NCBI RefSeq assembly: GCF_003324165.1
Contig: NW_025407831.1
Span: 620,001 to 684,000, forward strand
Direction of reading: 5' to 3'
Source of the DNA: Naegleria lovaniensis
Lineage: Eukaryota; Heterolobosea; Eutetramitea; Acrasida; Naegleriidae
DNA length: 64,000 nt
The notes beneath the pieces were generated by a model, which worked only from the letters and a program-made list of their open reading frames with translations, was not told the DNA's origin and searched no databases. Position numbers and translations under genes: made by a program. Below, in pieces: positions 50,770 to 62,270 of the stretch (position 1 is its first letter; the number at the start of each line of letters is the position of its first letter).

Positions 50770-53700
50770 ATGTCCGGCACAAGTTATCTTTGTGAAAAAA
50801 TTGTGATTGTTCATTGGATGTTGTTGAACACTTCTCTTCCAGTTGTGAGCTTGGTTCTGACCCTATGGAGCCTACTTTTGTTATTCACACACTCGACCTG
50901 TGCACAACTGTCAACACATGGCCATGCTGTTACTTTCTTCTTCCCTTCAGATAAGAATCTATCCATCCCAAACGATGCTTTATTTTGGACGACCAGAAAT
51001 ACCTCGTCACGAGTTAACATGGATGCATGTTCTTCCTCAAATGGACACATGATGGACCATGCACATCCAATGGATTTCCAACACATGCCATACACAAGAC
51101 AACCACTCAACTTACAAAAAGAGGATCCACAGAAATTGCATTGCTTTCAAACTTTTCAACAAGTTGAGAACAGCCAACCACGTGCATCCATTAACCTCTT
51201 CATGGGAAAGAAGAATGATGACTCTGCAACGAATGATGATGGAAACCATCCATTCTGCTCACTTTCAAATCCATGTCAACATATTCAACAAGTACTTCAT
51301 GAATTGGCAACAGTAATGAACAGTTCAGAATTATTGCCATTCATTTCCATGGATCGGCAACGAGCAGTTATAGTCTCTGTTCAAATTACAAACGATATTG
51401 AAGCACAGGATATTAATCATGTACTGTTAACACCCGTATATTCTGGATTGCAATATTATTTTACATTTTCGAGTTATTCATCAGAGAACAGAACATTCAA
51501 ATTGAATTTTAATGAATCCAAAATTGATTGGAGTCAAACTGAGCCTTTTTCAATGATAATGTCCAGATCAGACTTGGCATGGATGATGTTCTTTCATTTA
51601 AATATTGAGAATATTCCATTCATGTCAAGTGATATATCTGGACTTGCATTTTGCTCATCTGTGATCAACAATGGTTATGTCACAACCGATTCCAAGATGG
51701 AATGGTTTAGTATAGAGAAATCAATCGTCCAGAATACTGAATTCTATATTCGAAGTCCTGTGAAACTCGTTATAATCGATACACAATTTTCAATTTTCAA
51801 TATTCTCTATTTCCAAAACATGAGATTGACCCTTCTTTCGAATATACTCTTACAAGACAGTCGATTGCAATTAACAGTCGACAATAGTGAACAATTATTT
51901 CTCCAATATTCTCAATTTAATAATTTCAATTTAGAATTTACAACAACAAATATTAAGGAAATGTACATGAGCTATTCTAATTTTAAAAACAGCACGAATA
52001 AGAATGGTATAGTCACTTCGACACATGGAGAAATCTACAAGGTGCAAGGTTGTACTTTTCAAGATTCAGGACCTTTTCTATTTGTTCGAGCCTATCTTAG
52101 AATTGACTTGTTATTGAACACAATCACTGGCAACACCATTCCAGAAACATTCAGTCTCAAATTGTTTTATGGAGTGGTTACCATTTTAAGTAGTGTTCAA
52201 GTCTATATCGAGTCGTGTTATTTTAGAAAAAATAGAGGAGTTGGACAAGCATCCTCTCTCTATGTTTCAGACGTGGATCGAATGACTTTGAATGCAACGA
52301 CATTTATGGATGGATTTAATGGCAGTGCTGTCATGTTAGATAATTACAATACTCGAAAAAATGATTTCGCCTTTAACACTGTCATTACGAACTGTTTATT
52401 TGAGAATCAAACATGTGACTCGTTTGGATGTGCATTCAATATTGCCAATTCAGCAGTGGATGTCCATGTCATGAATAGTGTTTTCAGAAAGAATGTCGCT
52501 GCATTGGGAGGAGGAGCCATTTATGTTGAAATTGCGTTTTATTTACGACTTTTGAATTGTACCTTTGATCAAAATCATGCAACATATTCAGGTCAAGTCA
52601 TCATTTCCAATGGTTTAAAACAAAAAGGTGCTGGTGGTGCTGTCAATATTTATTCAAGTGTTGGTCCAACGACAACAAGTACGTTCATACGAAATTGTCG
52701 ATTTATCAAGAACACGGCAATGGTGGGTGGTGCATTGTTTTATGTCACTCGAGCGACGAAAATCATTGAAAATTGTGAATTTAAGGAAAATGTTGCATAC
52801 AAGAAGGGTGGTGCAATTTTTCATTACAATAGCCGTTTTACACAAACGAATCTTCGAAATGTGAAATTTGAAAATAATCAGGCACTATTGTTTGGAAATG
52901 ATTACATTTCAGACATTACTCGTCTGTACTTGGATCTTGGAGATGATGTCAGCATGTTAGAATTAACACCTGGAGATTCTGTTCGATTGAATGGAACTGC
53001 ACATTCGTTGAACACATCGGTTCCTCTCAATTTGGAAACTATATTTATCGAATCAGTGTATCCTCCTTTACACATCATAACCAAGCAGTACAGTGATCAT
53101 TTATACGTTTCAGCATATTATCGAATCACCAACAACTCTGAACAAGTTGAGCATGGAATTTTTAATTCCACTTTAAGAACGGAAACCTCTCATAAGGCCG
53201 AATTTGTTCCATTCAAAATCCATCCATGCAAACAAGGATATCGATTGGCATTGGTGGATGTGGATGGAACTTCCTCTCTCTACTCTTGCCAATACAATCA
53301 GGAACTTCCCATTACCATCGTCTTGCTCGTTGTGCTTCCCATTGTATTTATTGTTTTTGTGGTTGGAACTTGTATTGGTGTGTTGTGTGGAGTGAATATT
53401 TGTATTGACATTCGAAAACGATTGAAACGTCTCCGTGAAAAGGAGAAGGCAGAATTGAGTGTGGAACAGAAAATTATTGACAAGGCCATTGTCTTTAATA
53501 TGGACAGTGAGGAAAATGACACGACATTTGCAAATGACAAGTTTTATTCGAAAAGCAATAGTAATGGTAGTAATAATGGTCGAAATAGTAGTTCCAGTAA
53601 GAAGTCTCACAAAGATGAACTTCGATCTCCATTATTGAACTCCACGGCTGATGCATCGTTCTCGATCGAAATGGAAAAGAAACCCATGTCATTCCTAATT

Positions 53701-54738
53701 CCAATTACAGATCTTAATATCATTAAGAAAATAGGAGAGGGTGGTATTGGAACTGTTTATTTAGGGAAATGGAAGGATCGACATGTGGCCATTAAATCAT
53801 TGAAAGCTCGAATCGATGACGACCATGATGAGTTTGAAAAGGAAGTTTCTCTTCTTGCTTCATTACGTCATCCATGTATCCTTCAACTCTTTGGAGTTTC
53901 AGTTTCAAAAGAAAACAAATTTATGGTCACTGAGTATTTAGAGAATGGTTCTTTAGAGAGAATTATTTACAATTGTAGAGTGGGAAAACAATCCTTATCC
54001 ATTCTTGACAAGTTGTCGATCTTACAGGATATTGCAAGTGGAATGGATTATTTACATTCATTGACTCCTGCCATTGTTCATCGAGATTTGGTAAGTCGAT
54101 TCATTATACTTTGTTGTTCTTCTTACTTAATTGTTATATCAAAATTCTAACAACAGAAACCAGGGAACGTTCTTCTTGATCGAGCGAATCGATGTAAAGT
54201 CTGTGACTTTGGTTTATCAAGAACGATAGGAACCTCTTCGTCTTACACAATGACAAGAAATGTCGGTACTCTATTGTACATGTCACCTGAAATGATCAGC
54301 GAAGAAGAAACCTTTGCATCCTTAAATGGAATGGATCGAAAAAGTGAAAAGGCTCTGAAAGCAACCAAAGTTGATGTCTATAGCTTTGGAATTATCATGT
54401 GGGAATTATTCTTTGAATTACCTCCATATACGGAGACGGAGAAGGTTGGACTTTCATCGATCAAAGCAACAGCATCTATTAATATTCTTACTTCTGTTTT
54501 GAAAGGAAAGAGACCTGCAATACCATTTACCAATGAGGATGAGTTGTCACAGTGGCTCATTTTGTATCCTCTGATTGGATTTAGACGTAATAGCATGTTA
54601 CTTTCGGCCATTCTGAAATATTTTGATTTAACCAGAGAGTGTTGGAACGCTGATGCATTGCAACGACCTTCATTTCACAGTATCGTGAAAAGTCTGCAAG
54701 ACATTGAGCAACAAATTAAAAAGAGCACAGAGCTCTAA
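50770..54738 (+). CDS. TKL-type receptor protein kinase with beta-helix-like ectodomain
   Basis: Two exons, 50770-54090 and 54157-54738, joined as HRDL-KPGNVLL, 1300 aa. A hydrophobic signal region (VSLVLTLWSLLLLFTHSTCA) ends near residue 45. The ectodomain of about 800 residues has repeated FxxNxAxxxGGAIY-like strands (NVAALGGGAIYVEI, NTAMVGGALFYVT, NVAYKKGGAIFHYN), typical of Pmp/right-handed beta-helix repeats. TM: ITIVLLVVLPIVFIVFVVG near residue 845. The kinase domain has IGEGGIGTVYLG, HVAIKSLK, HRDL, CDFGLSR and SPEM, so all catalytic residues are present. It groups with the tyrosine-kinase-like family. An unusual insert of about 30 residues (LSQWLILYPLIGFRRNSML) precedes the last helices (CWNADALQRPSFHSIV). 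It likely senses an extracellular ligand. Confidence 0.93.
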
Positions 54739-55062
54739 AAGACTAGGTTGTGAATTCTCTTTGAATAACATCTCTCTCCAAAGATTTTGTCCACTTCCTG
54801 AATTCACAAAGCGCGTCATTTCTAAATGATCAAAAATATTGAAAACATGTATGGTGAAAATATACGAAGTGGCATTGGTTAATCTATTAGTTTCATTGGT
54901 TGATAGAGCCACATCTAAAAACAACTCCACAAGCCACAGGACTGGATTTTGTTTCTGTTTCCGAAAATAATTGTTAAAAATTAACAACAACCTTAATAAC
55001 CTAATCGACGTTTCATTAAAAATTAGGTGTATAAAATGGTGTCGAGATAATACTTAGAAGTT
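54739..55062. other. Intergenic between convergent genes
   Basis: This 324-bp stretch holds the 3' flanks of the receptor kinase (plus) and the Sel1 gene (minus). The open minus-strand frame at 54670-54990 overlaps the kinase end and has no support. Nothing else seen. Confidence 0.5.
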
Positions 55063-56349
55063 CTATGCAAGTTTGGACAACTCATCGGTCAATAACTGAA
55101 ATGAATACAATGGAGAGGAGTTCTCCTGTATCATATCATGCACTACAATTGTCACATCACGAAAATCAAAGAAATTATCTTTTTCTCCGACACAATATTG
55201 AAATAAAATTGTTTGAAAACCGTCCATGAATTTAGCACGCTTCAATAATTCGTATTGCCTTCTCGATTCCTCATTCCCAAGCTGAGCTGCTCGCCCAAAG
55301 TACCACAAGGCTTTAGAAACATTTTGTGAAATATTGGCCTCATGGTTTCCATCTCGAAATGCACATGCCATCTCAACAAGAGCTTTCACATAACCCATCT
55401 CAGCAGCTTGTGCATAATAATGAAATGCCTTTAAGAGATCTTTCTCAACCCTCATCCTATCGCCACCAAGAATTTTGCCATCATGATAAATTTTACCCAA
55501 TTCATACAATGAAGGAGCATGGCATTGTGCTGCTGCCAATGAGTAGTAATGAACAACCATTTTCATATGGTTGAAAGTAAAGCTTCTTTGCAGAGCATTA
55601 TTCTTTTCATAAACTTTAGCTACCCCATATTGAGCTTCAGCAAATCCTAAATCAGCTGATAATTGCAAAAATTGTTCCCATTTTACATAATTCACGAAAG
55701 GTGTTCCGCTTCGATGGAACAGGCTCAAATAAAAGAGAGAAGGGGCGTGATTGTGTTGAATGGATATGGCTTTGTTAAAATACGCTAATGCTAGACGATG
55801 ATGCTGACAAATTTCTGAGTCCCTATCTGTCACAACGAAATACTGGTCATCGTTGCCTATTACTACATTGTCAATTTGTTTGAAATGTATTAATCCTAAC
55901 ATGTAGTTGACAAAAACGTGATCTTTGAGAGGACATGGCTTTTTACACTGACTCTCCATAATAAAAGTTGTAAATTCATGTATTAGAGCTTCCGAAGGTG
56001 GTTCCGTAGAAGTGAAAAGTAATAAATAAAATTGGATTAAAATTGTGCAAATATTACTACGTTTATCGTATGGTCGAAAAGGCTGTTGATGATTTGTTTT
56101 CCGTAATAATTTTACATCCCGACAATAATTAAATTGTTTTAAAACCGCACTCTTTAAACCTCTCTTCATGATCATTTCCAAAAAGTGAATCAATGATTCC
56201 AAATGATCCAAAGAACATTTGGGAGTGTTTATAAATTCCACGATTAAATCAAGAACTTGTTCATCTTGTTTCATTTGAAACCCATTTCGGATTTGATCCA
56301 AAATCATGTCATGTGTTCCGTTCTGATCCGATGATGAGCTCGATAACAT
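55063..56349 (-). CDS. Sel1-like repeat protein
   Basis: Single exon, 428 aa, ATG at 56349 (MLSSSSSDQNG). Residues 1-170 are alpha-helical without a known domain. From about 185 come Sel1/TPR-like units with the A-x-x-x-L-G and Y-x-x-A-A-x-x-G pattern: ALAYFNKAISIQHNHAPSL, LGFAEAQYGVAKVYEKN, HYYSLAAAQCHAPSLYELGK, AFHYYAQAAEMGYVKALVEM and ALWYFGRAAQLGNEESRRQY. That is about five repeats. Sel1 proteins are adaptors for protein complexes, often in ER quality control or signalling; no partner can be named here. No signal peptide or TM segment. Convergent with the receptor kinase and divergent from the carrier gene (155 bp). Confidence 0.88.
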   Translation of the reverse strand: MLSSSSSDQNGTHDMILDQIRNGFQMKQDEQVLDLIVEFINTPKCSLDHLESLIHFLEMIMKRGLKSAVLKQFNYCRDVKLLRKTNHQQPFRPYDKRSNICTILIQFYLLLFTSTEPPSEALIHEFTTFIMESQCKKPCPLKDHVFVNYMLGLIHFKQIDNVVIGNDDQYFVVTDRDSEICQHHRLALAYFNKAISIQHNHAPSLFYLSLFHRSGTPFVNYVKWEQFLQLSADLGFAEAQYGVAKVYEKNNALQRSFTFNHMKMVVHYYSLAAAQCHAPSLYELGKIYHDGKILGGDRMRVEKDLLKAFHYYAQAAEMGYVKALVEMACAFRDGNHEANISQNVSKALWYFGRAAQLGNEESRRQYELLKRAKFMDGFQTILFQYCVGEKDNFFDFRDVTIVVHDMIQENSSPLYSFQLLTDELSKLA

Positions 56350-56504
56350 TTTTTTTTTCTGTTTACCAATCCGTTTACAATGATTTTTAGAAGGTTACCC
56401 AATTCCAATTCACTGATCTTTTCAGGCCTTCTCAATATTTCAATGCTTTAAGGTTCAACGAATAAATCTTGATAAATCCAATCAAAATAAAAAGATCAAA
56501 AAAA

Positions 56505-57632
56505 ATGTCTTTATTACCCTCTCCACCCCTTCTCAAAAATCAATCCGATTTTTCTCAACAACTGTTGCAGTTTGCACGAAATTCTCTATTACCTTCATGG
56601 CTTGCAAGATCATGTACTCAATTAGTGATCCATCCACTCTATAGAGCTCAAATTGTGTTGCAAACACAGGCTTGCTCTCGCATACCCGAAGACGAAAAAT
56701 TGAATCATTTTCATGAGAAATTTAGTGCTCCGACGTTGATAGCGGTTGATGATGGATTTTTTAGTTTATGGAAGACTTTGGTGTATAATATGATGAAAAG
56801 TGTTCCAACGATCGTGGTTCAATATGTGTTGCAGAAATTTGTGTTATCTCGAGTGGAGAATGAAAATTTGAAAATTGCCTTGTCTGCTATTGCAAGTGAT
56901 ATCTTGTTATATCCTTTGGATTTAATTGAAGTGGTTTATATGGCTGATCGATCGGAAGAGGGTAAATTTGTTGGAGGACAAACATTTCAATTCCGAGGAC
57001 TTTTTGATTGTGTGCTTCAAATGTATCAACAAGCACGAGAGGAACTGGAGATGAAATCGTCATCACCCTCTAATTTCTTTTCAATTCTGTCACAAGCATA
57101 CTATAAGGGATTTTTATTTAGAACTTTATGTGTTTCTACACCAACACATTTACTCAATGCCTATGTGGAGAATAGAATTCAACAAAAGGGTGGCTTACTG
57201 AAAAATCATTGGCGCAAAGTATTGACCAGTGGAGGAACAAAGGCCTTTTATTCGGAATTGTCAGAAACTCTAAGCTCTCCCACCGACTACTTTAAACAAA
57301 AGTTGACATTTATCATCAAGAGTTATTGGTTGAAGAGTATTATTTACTTGTTGTTGTACCCTTTGGATACTGTTTCTCGTAAGATGCAAGTGAATGGCCA
57401 ACCAGGATTCTTAAGAAAATATACAGGATTGAAAGATTGTTTCACCACAACTTTTTTCGAAGAATGTTCAGAAAATATCAAAGACATGACCATCAATAAT
57501 GGTTTCTTTAATGGATATCTTTTCAGAAGTTTGGCCATTCCACTCTCTCTCATCATTCCAGCACTTGTTGTGAAATTTGTTGGAAACTCCTCCAATGCAG
57601 CAAGTTCCAAGAAATTTAGTTTACTTTCTTAA
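56505..57632 (+). CDS. Divergent mitochondrial carrier (SLC25-type)
   Basis: 375 aa from the ATG at 56505, the first ATG of the frame. Three half-conserved carrier modules are visible. IHPLYRAQIVLQTQA near residue 45 is a degraded first P-x-D/E-x-x-K/R motif (Pro present, acidic and basic positions altered). YPLDLIEVVYMAD near 145 and YPLDTVSRKMQVNG near 290 are better matches to PxD/ExxK/RxR. The third ends in a run containing TGLKDCFTTT, the usual matrix-helix position. Substrate cannot be assigned: the ADP/ATP RRRMMM box is absent. The divergent first repeat and extra loop (ELEMKSSSPSNFFSIL) recall outer-membrane-type relatives such as MTCH/SLC25A46. Probably in a mitochondrial membrane. 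Confidence 0.8.
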   Translation: MSLLPSPPLLKNQSDFSQQLLQFARNSLLPSWLARSCTQLVIHPLYRAQIVLQTQACSRIPEDEKLNHFHEKFSAPTLIAVDDGFFSLWKTLVYNMMKSVPTIVVQYVLQKFVLSRVENENLKIALSAIASDILLYPLDLIEVVYMADRSEEGKFVGGQTFQFRGLFDCVLQMYQQAREELEMKSSSPSNFFSILSQAYYKGFLFRTLCVSTPTHLLNAYVENRIQQKGGLLKNHWRKVLTSGGTKAFYSELSETLSSPTDYFKQKLTFIIKSYWLKSIIYLLLYPLDTVSRKMQVNGQPGFLRKYTGLKDCFTTTFFEECSENIKDMTINNGFFNGYLFRSLAIPLSLIIPALVVKFVGNSSNAASSKKFSLLS

Positions 57633-57883
57633 AGGGAATTTTCTGTACAGAGAAAACATTTAATGACATTTTCAACATTTGAAAATAATACATTTAAAAA
57701 TTGTTAGTTTGAATAAAATAAAGTGGTTTTTCACACGCCAATGAATGAATACTGAACCAATAAATTTCATTCGTTTGGAGTGTTTATAAAAAAACCACTT
57801 CCAATCATGATGTCTGAACATTTCAATTAAATTTTGAAACATTACAGACACGGTTTGTACCAAAACCCAATCCCACGCTTCCA

Positions 57884-59575
57884 TTAACGCTTTTTCGTCA
57901 CAAACTCTTGTGGATTTTCCACATTCACAAACCTCACCTCATAAGGTTCAGTTTCTTTCTTTGGCCTTCCTCTTTTTCTCTTCACGCCCTCTTCATTGGA
58001 CATGCGTTGAAATTTTAGACTCATTTCTTCAGGAGTTGTTAATGAAAATGCACCCAATGGATTTGTGGAATGATCCGTATTGGGTGTTGTTAGAGAGGAA
58101 GAAGTAGTCGTCGTGACATTCATCAACGTACTTGTCGTCGTTGTCGTTGCATGAGTATTTGAAGTGTTTGGTGTCGAATGATTCAATAATGAAGCAGTGC
58201 TGTTGGAGGTTTCTTTGGAAATACCTGTAACTACAAGGGGTGGTTTTCGTTTCTTCTTTTTAATTCCTCCACTGGCTCTATGAGTTGGATTATTTCGGGG
58301 AGGTGTCATGCATTCTTTGTCCTTCTTGCTGGAACCACTTTTTGGATTCTTTAATGAAGTGACAAGTGACTGCTTATGGGGAACTAATTTCTGTTGATGT
58401 TCAGAATTGCTTGTAGAATGTTCTTCCAATGTTGTCATGTGTGGAGATGATGTCGATTCGAACCATTGAAAATCTGAATTTTCGACATGACTCGACCAAA
58501 TGGAATTTCTACTGCTGTTAGTTGTGGTTGTGGTAATTGGAGTGAGATCGCCAACACTAGTGTTACATGCAAAACTACTACTTGCTCCGCTTGCACTACT
58601 TTTAGAACAATTGGAATGATATTCTTGATTTGGAATTTGATGACAAGTGGCAGAAGGCGACATGTGCGAGTGTGTCATTAAAGACGATGCAACCGCTGCC
58701 GAATGAGGTTCTCCAATGACTTCCTGTTGTTGCATGTTAATGATTAATCGTTGAGGGGTCATCTGTTGAGATTCAATCGGGTTGACAAGTATCCGCTGCT
58801 GCAAACAGTGATTGCTGGCATTATTACCATTTACAGTATTACTATTTATGGAAGACGTCCCACTGCCAGCATTCACTTGAGCTGTTGTTGAGACACCATG
58901 ATAATCATCTCCACGATCTACGGCAACATCTGCAGATGCATCGACCATTGTTGTCTGGCATACATCCCATGAAGATGATTTGATGACATTTGCCAGTAAC
59001 ATTTCAAAAGTCACATTTGTGGGTGATGTCAATAAATGATTTGCTGGATCATCTTGTTCTGTCAGACTCGAGTTATTCATGTTGAGATGATTACATGTAG
59101 AATTTTCTTGAAGATTACTAGTTGTTGTTGACATTTGACTTGGCATCAAGGATGACGAGGAGGAACTGGAACCAGTCGAGGTGTTGGCAGTTAATAATAA
59201 TTGTTGTATGAGATCGGAATTTACCGATGATAATGAATAATTCTGTGAATTGGTATTATCTGTATAATTCGTGGCATTTAGATTCCTAAAATAGGAATTG
59301 TAATTATTATTGTTGATATTATTGATCGTTGGATGATTGTTGTTGTTCACAGAAGAGAATTGAACGAGATTGGTTGAATCTGAGGAAGGATCTAATTGTT
59401 GTTGATGAGGCAATAAGACTTGATTCGATTGTGTCAAAGGATTATTCTGATTCAGGGACGAAGAGGATGGTATCGAAGGAGGTTGTTGTTGTTGTTGTTG
59501 ATTGAGATAATTTAGGATCGAGGAAAAGACTTTCTGATCGAGCTGTGTATTGCTCTTATCGGGTCCAATATTCAT
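57884..59575 (-). CDS. Low-complexity nuclear protein with AT-hook
   Basis: 563 aa from the first ATG at 59575 (MNIGPDKSNTQLD). The protein is dominated by Asn, Gln, Ser and Thr runs (for example QQQQQ near residue 30 and NNNN-type tracts), with Ser-rich segments. Near the C-terminus KKKKRKPPLVV and KRKRGRPKKE occur; RGRP is the core of an AT-hook that binds the minor groove of AT-rich DNA. Ends QEFVTKKR. Likely a chromatin or transcription factor; no other DNA-binding or enzymatic domain. Low-complexity tracts of this kind vary in length between strains. Convergent with the carrier gene. Confidence 0.75.
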   Translation of the reverse strand: MNIGPDKSNTQLDQKVFSSILNYLNQQQQQQPPSIPSSSSLNQNNPLTQSNQVLLPHQQQLDPSSDSTNLVQFSSVNNNNHPTINNINNNNYNSYFRNLNATNYTDNTNSQNYSLSSVNSDLIQQLLLTANTSTGSSSSSSSLMPSQMSTTTSNLQENSTCNHLNMNNSSLTEQDDPANHLLTSPTNVTFEMLLANVIKSSSWDVCQTTMVDASADVAVDRGDDYHGVSTTAQVNAGSGTSSINSNTVNGNNASNHCLQQRILVNPIESQQMTPQRLIINMQQQEVIGEPHSAAVASSLMTHSHMSPSATCHQIPNQEYHSNCSKSSASGASSSFACNTSVGDLTPITTTTTNSSRNSIWSSHVENSDFQWFESTSSPHMTTLEEHSTSNSEHQQKLVPHKQSLVTSLKNPKSGSSKKDKECMTPPRNNPTHRASGGIKKKKRKPPLVVTGISKETSNSTASLLNHSTPNTSNTHATTTTTSTLMNVTTTTSSSLTTPNTDHSTNPLGAFSLTTPEEMSLKFQRMSNEEGVKRKRGRPKKETEPYEVRFVNVENPQEFVTKKR

Positions 59576-60715
59576 CTTGTTTTCCAATTTTCAATAATTT
59601 AAAATCAATGACAAGTGGCAGCTATTCAATGATCGGATGGAGGTGGTGCGATCTTGATTTTCACTGATTCCTTGTTTGCCTGAAAAACGCCACCGCGTCT
59701 GTCTTGGCAATCTTCTGAAAGGCCCTTCGGGATTCAAAAAGAATCAATGATGCAACAAGTATTAACAATTGTCGAAAAGCCAATCTAGTATAACGGTTAA
59801 GGAGAAGGACTCAGAACACACAAGCAGTTAAGACGTTGTTGTATTCTTTTTGTTCTTGCTGAATTGAGAAGAGAAATTAATCCTCTAAATTACTCGCTCA
59901 TTATAAATTTTAACAGCTGACATTTTGATGGCTCATCTTGTTTTGTGTTCCGCTTTTCATGTTTTCCATTTATAGTGAGAGAAGGCAAAACTTGGCAATG
60001 ATTAGAGAGGAGAATTCTTCAAGTAGAACCCGAGCAAGATTTAAGTTTCAAAAGGTTCACCGCCTTGAATGACTCTTTCTGGTGTCACGTTGTTGTTGTG
60101 ATCAAGGAAATCAAAGATTACAAATGTATTCATTCGAACGAAACAATATTCAACAAATAATGTTAAATTATTGGCTTGTAACAAGATGGAAAGAGATCAT
60201 TTTTCCAAACAATAGAAATTTTCATGCGGTTGCCAAGCGTGTGTTTTAAGCAAGTCGTTAGATCAGTTAACGATTGGTATCGACGTGTAGGATTGTGATG
60301 GGTCCTTGAATGGTGTCTCTCTGTTGAAGAGACGTTCAGTTTTTGATTTCGTTGATTGCGCCCTGTCAAACGTCGAGAGCTCTTTACTAGCCTTTCAAAT
60401 AGTGTTGAAACAAGACAACTTCACAGACGTTATTAAGGAATAAATATTCGACCTTATTGTTTTTCCATACGAATCAATCGCAGTTCACTGAAGTGCGTTA
60501 CAGTTTCGATAGGCTAAAACCGCATCAGCGACGAAAGGAAGCATGTATTTACCATCCCAAGTGATGTCCAAATTCATAAAATGGCCAAGTGAGATTCTTT
60601 GGTAACGATATTTACCCTATAATAAGCTCCTTTTTCAGCGGATAAGAAACTTGTTGAAAGTCTGACAAACAATTCAAAATGCATCACCAAAACACAAGAA
60701 AGAACAAAAATAAAT
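59576..60715. other. 1.1-kb intergenic region
   Basis: No supported gene. A tRNA-like 5' half near 59778-59815 (TAGTATAACGG, box-A-like) lacks the T-arm and is listed as rejected. The 60163-60369 minus frame shows no family. The right end is the 3' flank of tRNA-Gly, including the T-run used as the Pol III terminator (60706-60710 on the plus strand as AAAAA). Confidence 0.45.
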
Positions 60716-60786
60716 TGCGTCGACCGGGAATTGAACCCGGGTCACGGCGATGGCAACGCCGTATTCTACCACTAAACCATCGACGC
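60716..60786 (-). tRNA. tRNA-Gly (anticodon GCC)
   Basis: 71 nt on the minus strand, starting GCGTCGATGG. The acceptor stem GCGTCGA pairs with TCGACGC, discriminator A. The D-arm contains AGTGGTAGAA, with the A-box form TGGTTTAGTGGT. The anticodon stem CGGCG/CGCCG encloses the loop TTGCCAT (GCC, reads GGC/GGU). The T-arm CCGGG-TTCAATT-CCCGG carries the B box. Downstream TTTATTTTT is a Pol III terminator. No intron and no encoded CCA, as usual in eukaryotes. Closely similar to human tRNA-Gly(GCC) in length and arm pattern. Confidence 0.97.
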
Positions 60787-60926
60787 CTCATATCAAATCT
60801 TAATACCACACATTGGTAAATAGATAGCTCTTTCTTTAAAGATGACACATGACAATCACCCTCGTTTTTGGTCATCACAAAAAAATATCAACACACTCTC
60901 CTCGTCAACGCCACTACCACCACATC

Positions 60927-62034
60927 ATGGGCAACAAACTCTCCCAAGCACAACGTATCATCCAAAGTGGTCAAAATTGCGATCTCGATCTCGACGAAAA
61001 AGAAATCAACAACAAGGAACTCGCAAAACTTTCCGAACTTCTCAAAGACAACAATACATGTTATGCACTTCATTTGAAAGCAAATAAATTTGATGAAGTA
61101 GGATTGGAAGCTTTGGCCGATGCGTTGCAAACGAATCGTTTTTTGAAGAGATTGTATTTGAATAATAATCGAATTGGAGATGTAAGTTTGAATTTTTGAA
61201 TGACAGCTAGAGACAGATGGACATTTCATGGTGTTGATAAATTGTTGAATTAATGATGAAATTGTTGATTTTCATTTAAATTTGGATCATGTATTTTCAT
61301 GAACCACGTTGAATTATTACACGAAAATGACAAATGACACCACCAATAGGTCGGATGTCAACATCTCGCTAACGCCATTAAACGTGTCACAGCTCTCGGA
61401 ATGATTGATTTATCCATGAGTAACATTGGAGCTGCTGGTGCCAAAGCTCTCGGCGTCGCTTTCACACTCAACAATTCCATTCACACCATTTATTTAACAG
61501 ATAACAGTATTGGAAAAGAAGGATGTAAATTGTTAGCAGAAGGATTAAAAGAAAATAAGAAATTAAAAGTTTTGGATGTTTCGAGAAATGATATTGGAAA
61601 TGAAGGAGCAGAAGGGTTGGCTGAAATGTTAAAAGTGAACACTGTTTTGGAACAATTGTATTTGGTGAAGAATGGAATTTCAGCCACTGGATCAATTGCT
61701 CTCGCTGAATCATTGGTTGTGAATAAGGGTTTGAGAAGTTTGAATTTGGATTTTAATCCAATTGGAGATGAAGGAGCCACACCTTTTATGAAAGTATTGA
61801 GAGAGAATGACAAGATTGAAAAAATTGAATTTGATGATAAGAGTATTTCAGAAGATTGGAAGGTATGTTTGAAATTTTATTGAATTTTATTATGTGTGTG
61901 AAACTTGATGTGTTCAATGGATTTGAATATGGATGGTACGAAACAACGAAACAACTTTGAAACGGGCACTTTTTATTTGAAACTTGCAGAATGAATTTCG
62001 TATGAGATTGCAAAGAAAACAAGAAGTTCGTTAA
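60927..62034 (+). CDS. RNI-type LRR protein, predicted N-myristoylated
   Basis: Three exons, 60927-61181, 61350-61862 and 61990-62034, all phase 0, 270 aa. The ATG at 60927 is preferred to the upstream in-frame ATG at 60849 because it starts MGNKLSQAQ, a good N-myristoylation signal (Gly2, Ser6). About seven RNI/NLR-like LRRs follow: CYALHLKANKFDEVGLEAL, LKRLYLNNNRIGD-VGCQHL, LGMIDLSMSNIGAAGAKAL and LKVLDVSRNDIGNEGAEGL. Exon 3 replaces an apparent read-through tail with NEFRMRLQRKQEVR, a basic C-terminus. The basic tail and myristate together suggest membrane attachment. Similar LRR-only proteins include NLRC3-like and RanGAP relatives; no catalytic motif is seen. Confidence 0.88.
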
Positions 62035-62270
62035 CCACACGGGGTGAACCTGATTCCATTTTTCGCTCAACATTTTCATGTAATATTATTAATGACCTCA
62101 TTCTTGTGCAATAAACAGTGACAACCGTTCTTCCTACGCTCTTGAAGTGTCCTCTAGGAAAATTTGCAGTGTCCTTAACGCACCTTTTTAAGTTCGCCTT
62201 GTGGCCGCACGTTGAATGAAAATCACAGTACAGGTTACATCGAATTCCACTAGATTTATTTAATGCTCTA

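Noticed and set aside
59778-59830. tRNA-like sequence with a box-A-like TAGTATAACGG
   Set aside because: No T-arm or B box follows within 100 nt and no acceptor stem can be formed; at most a tRNA fragment.
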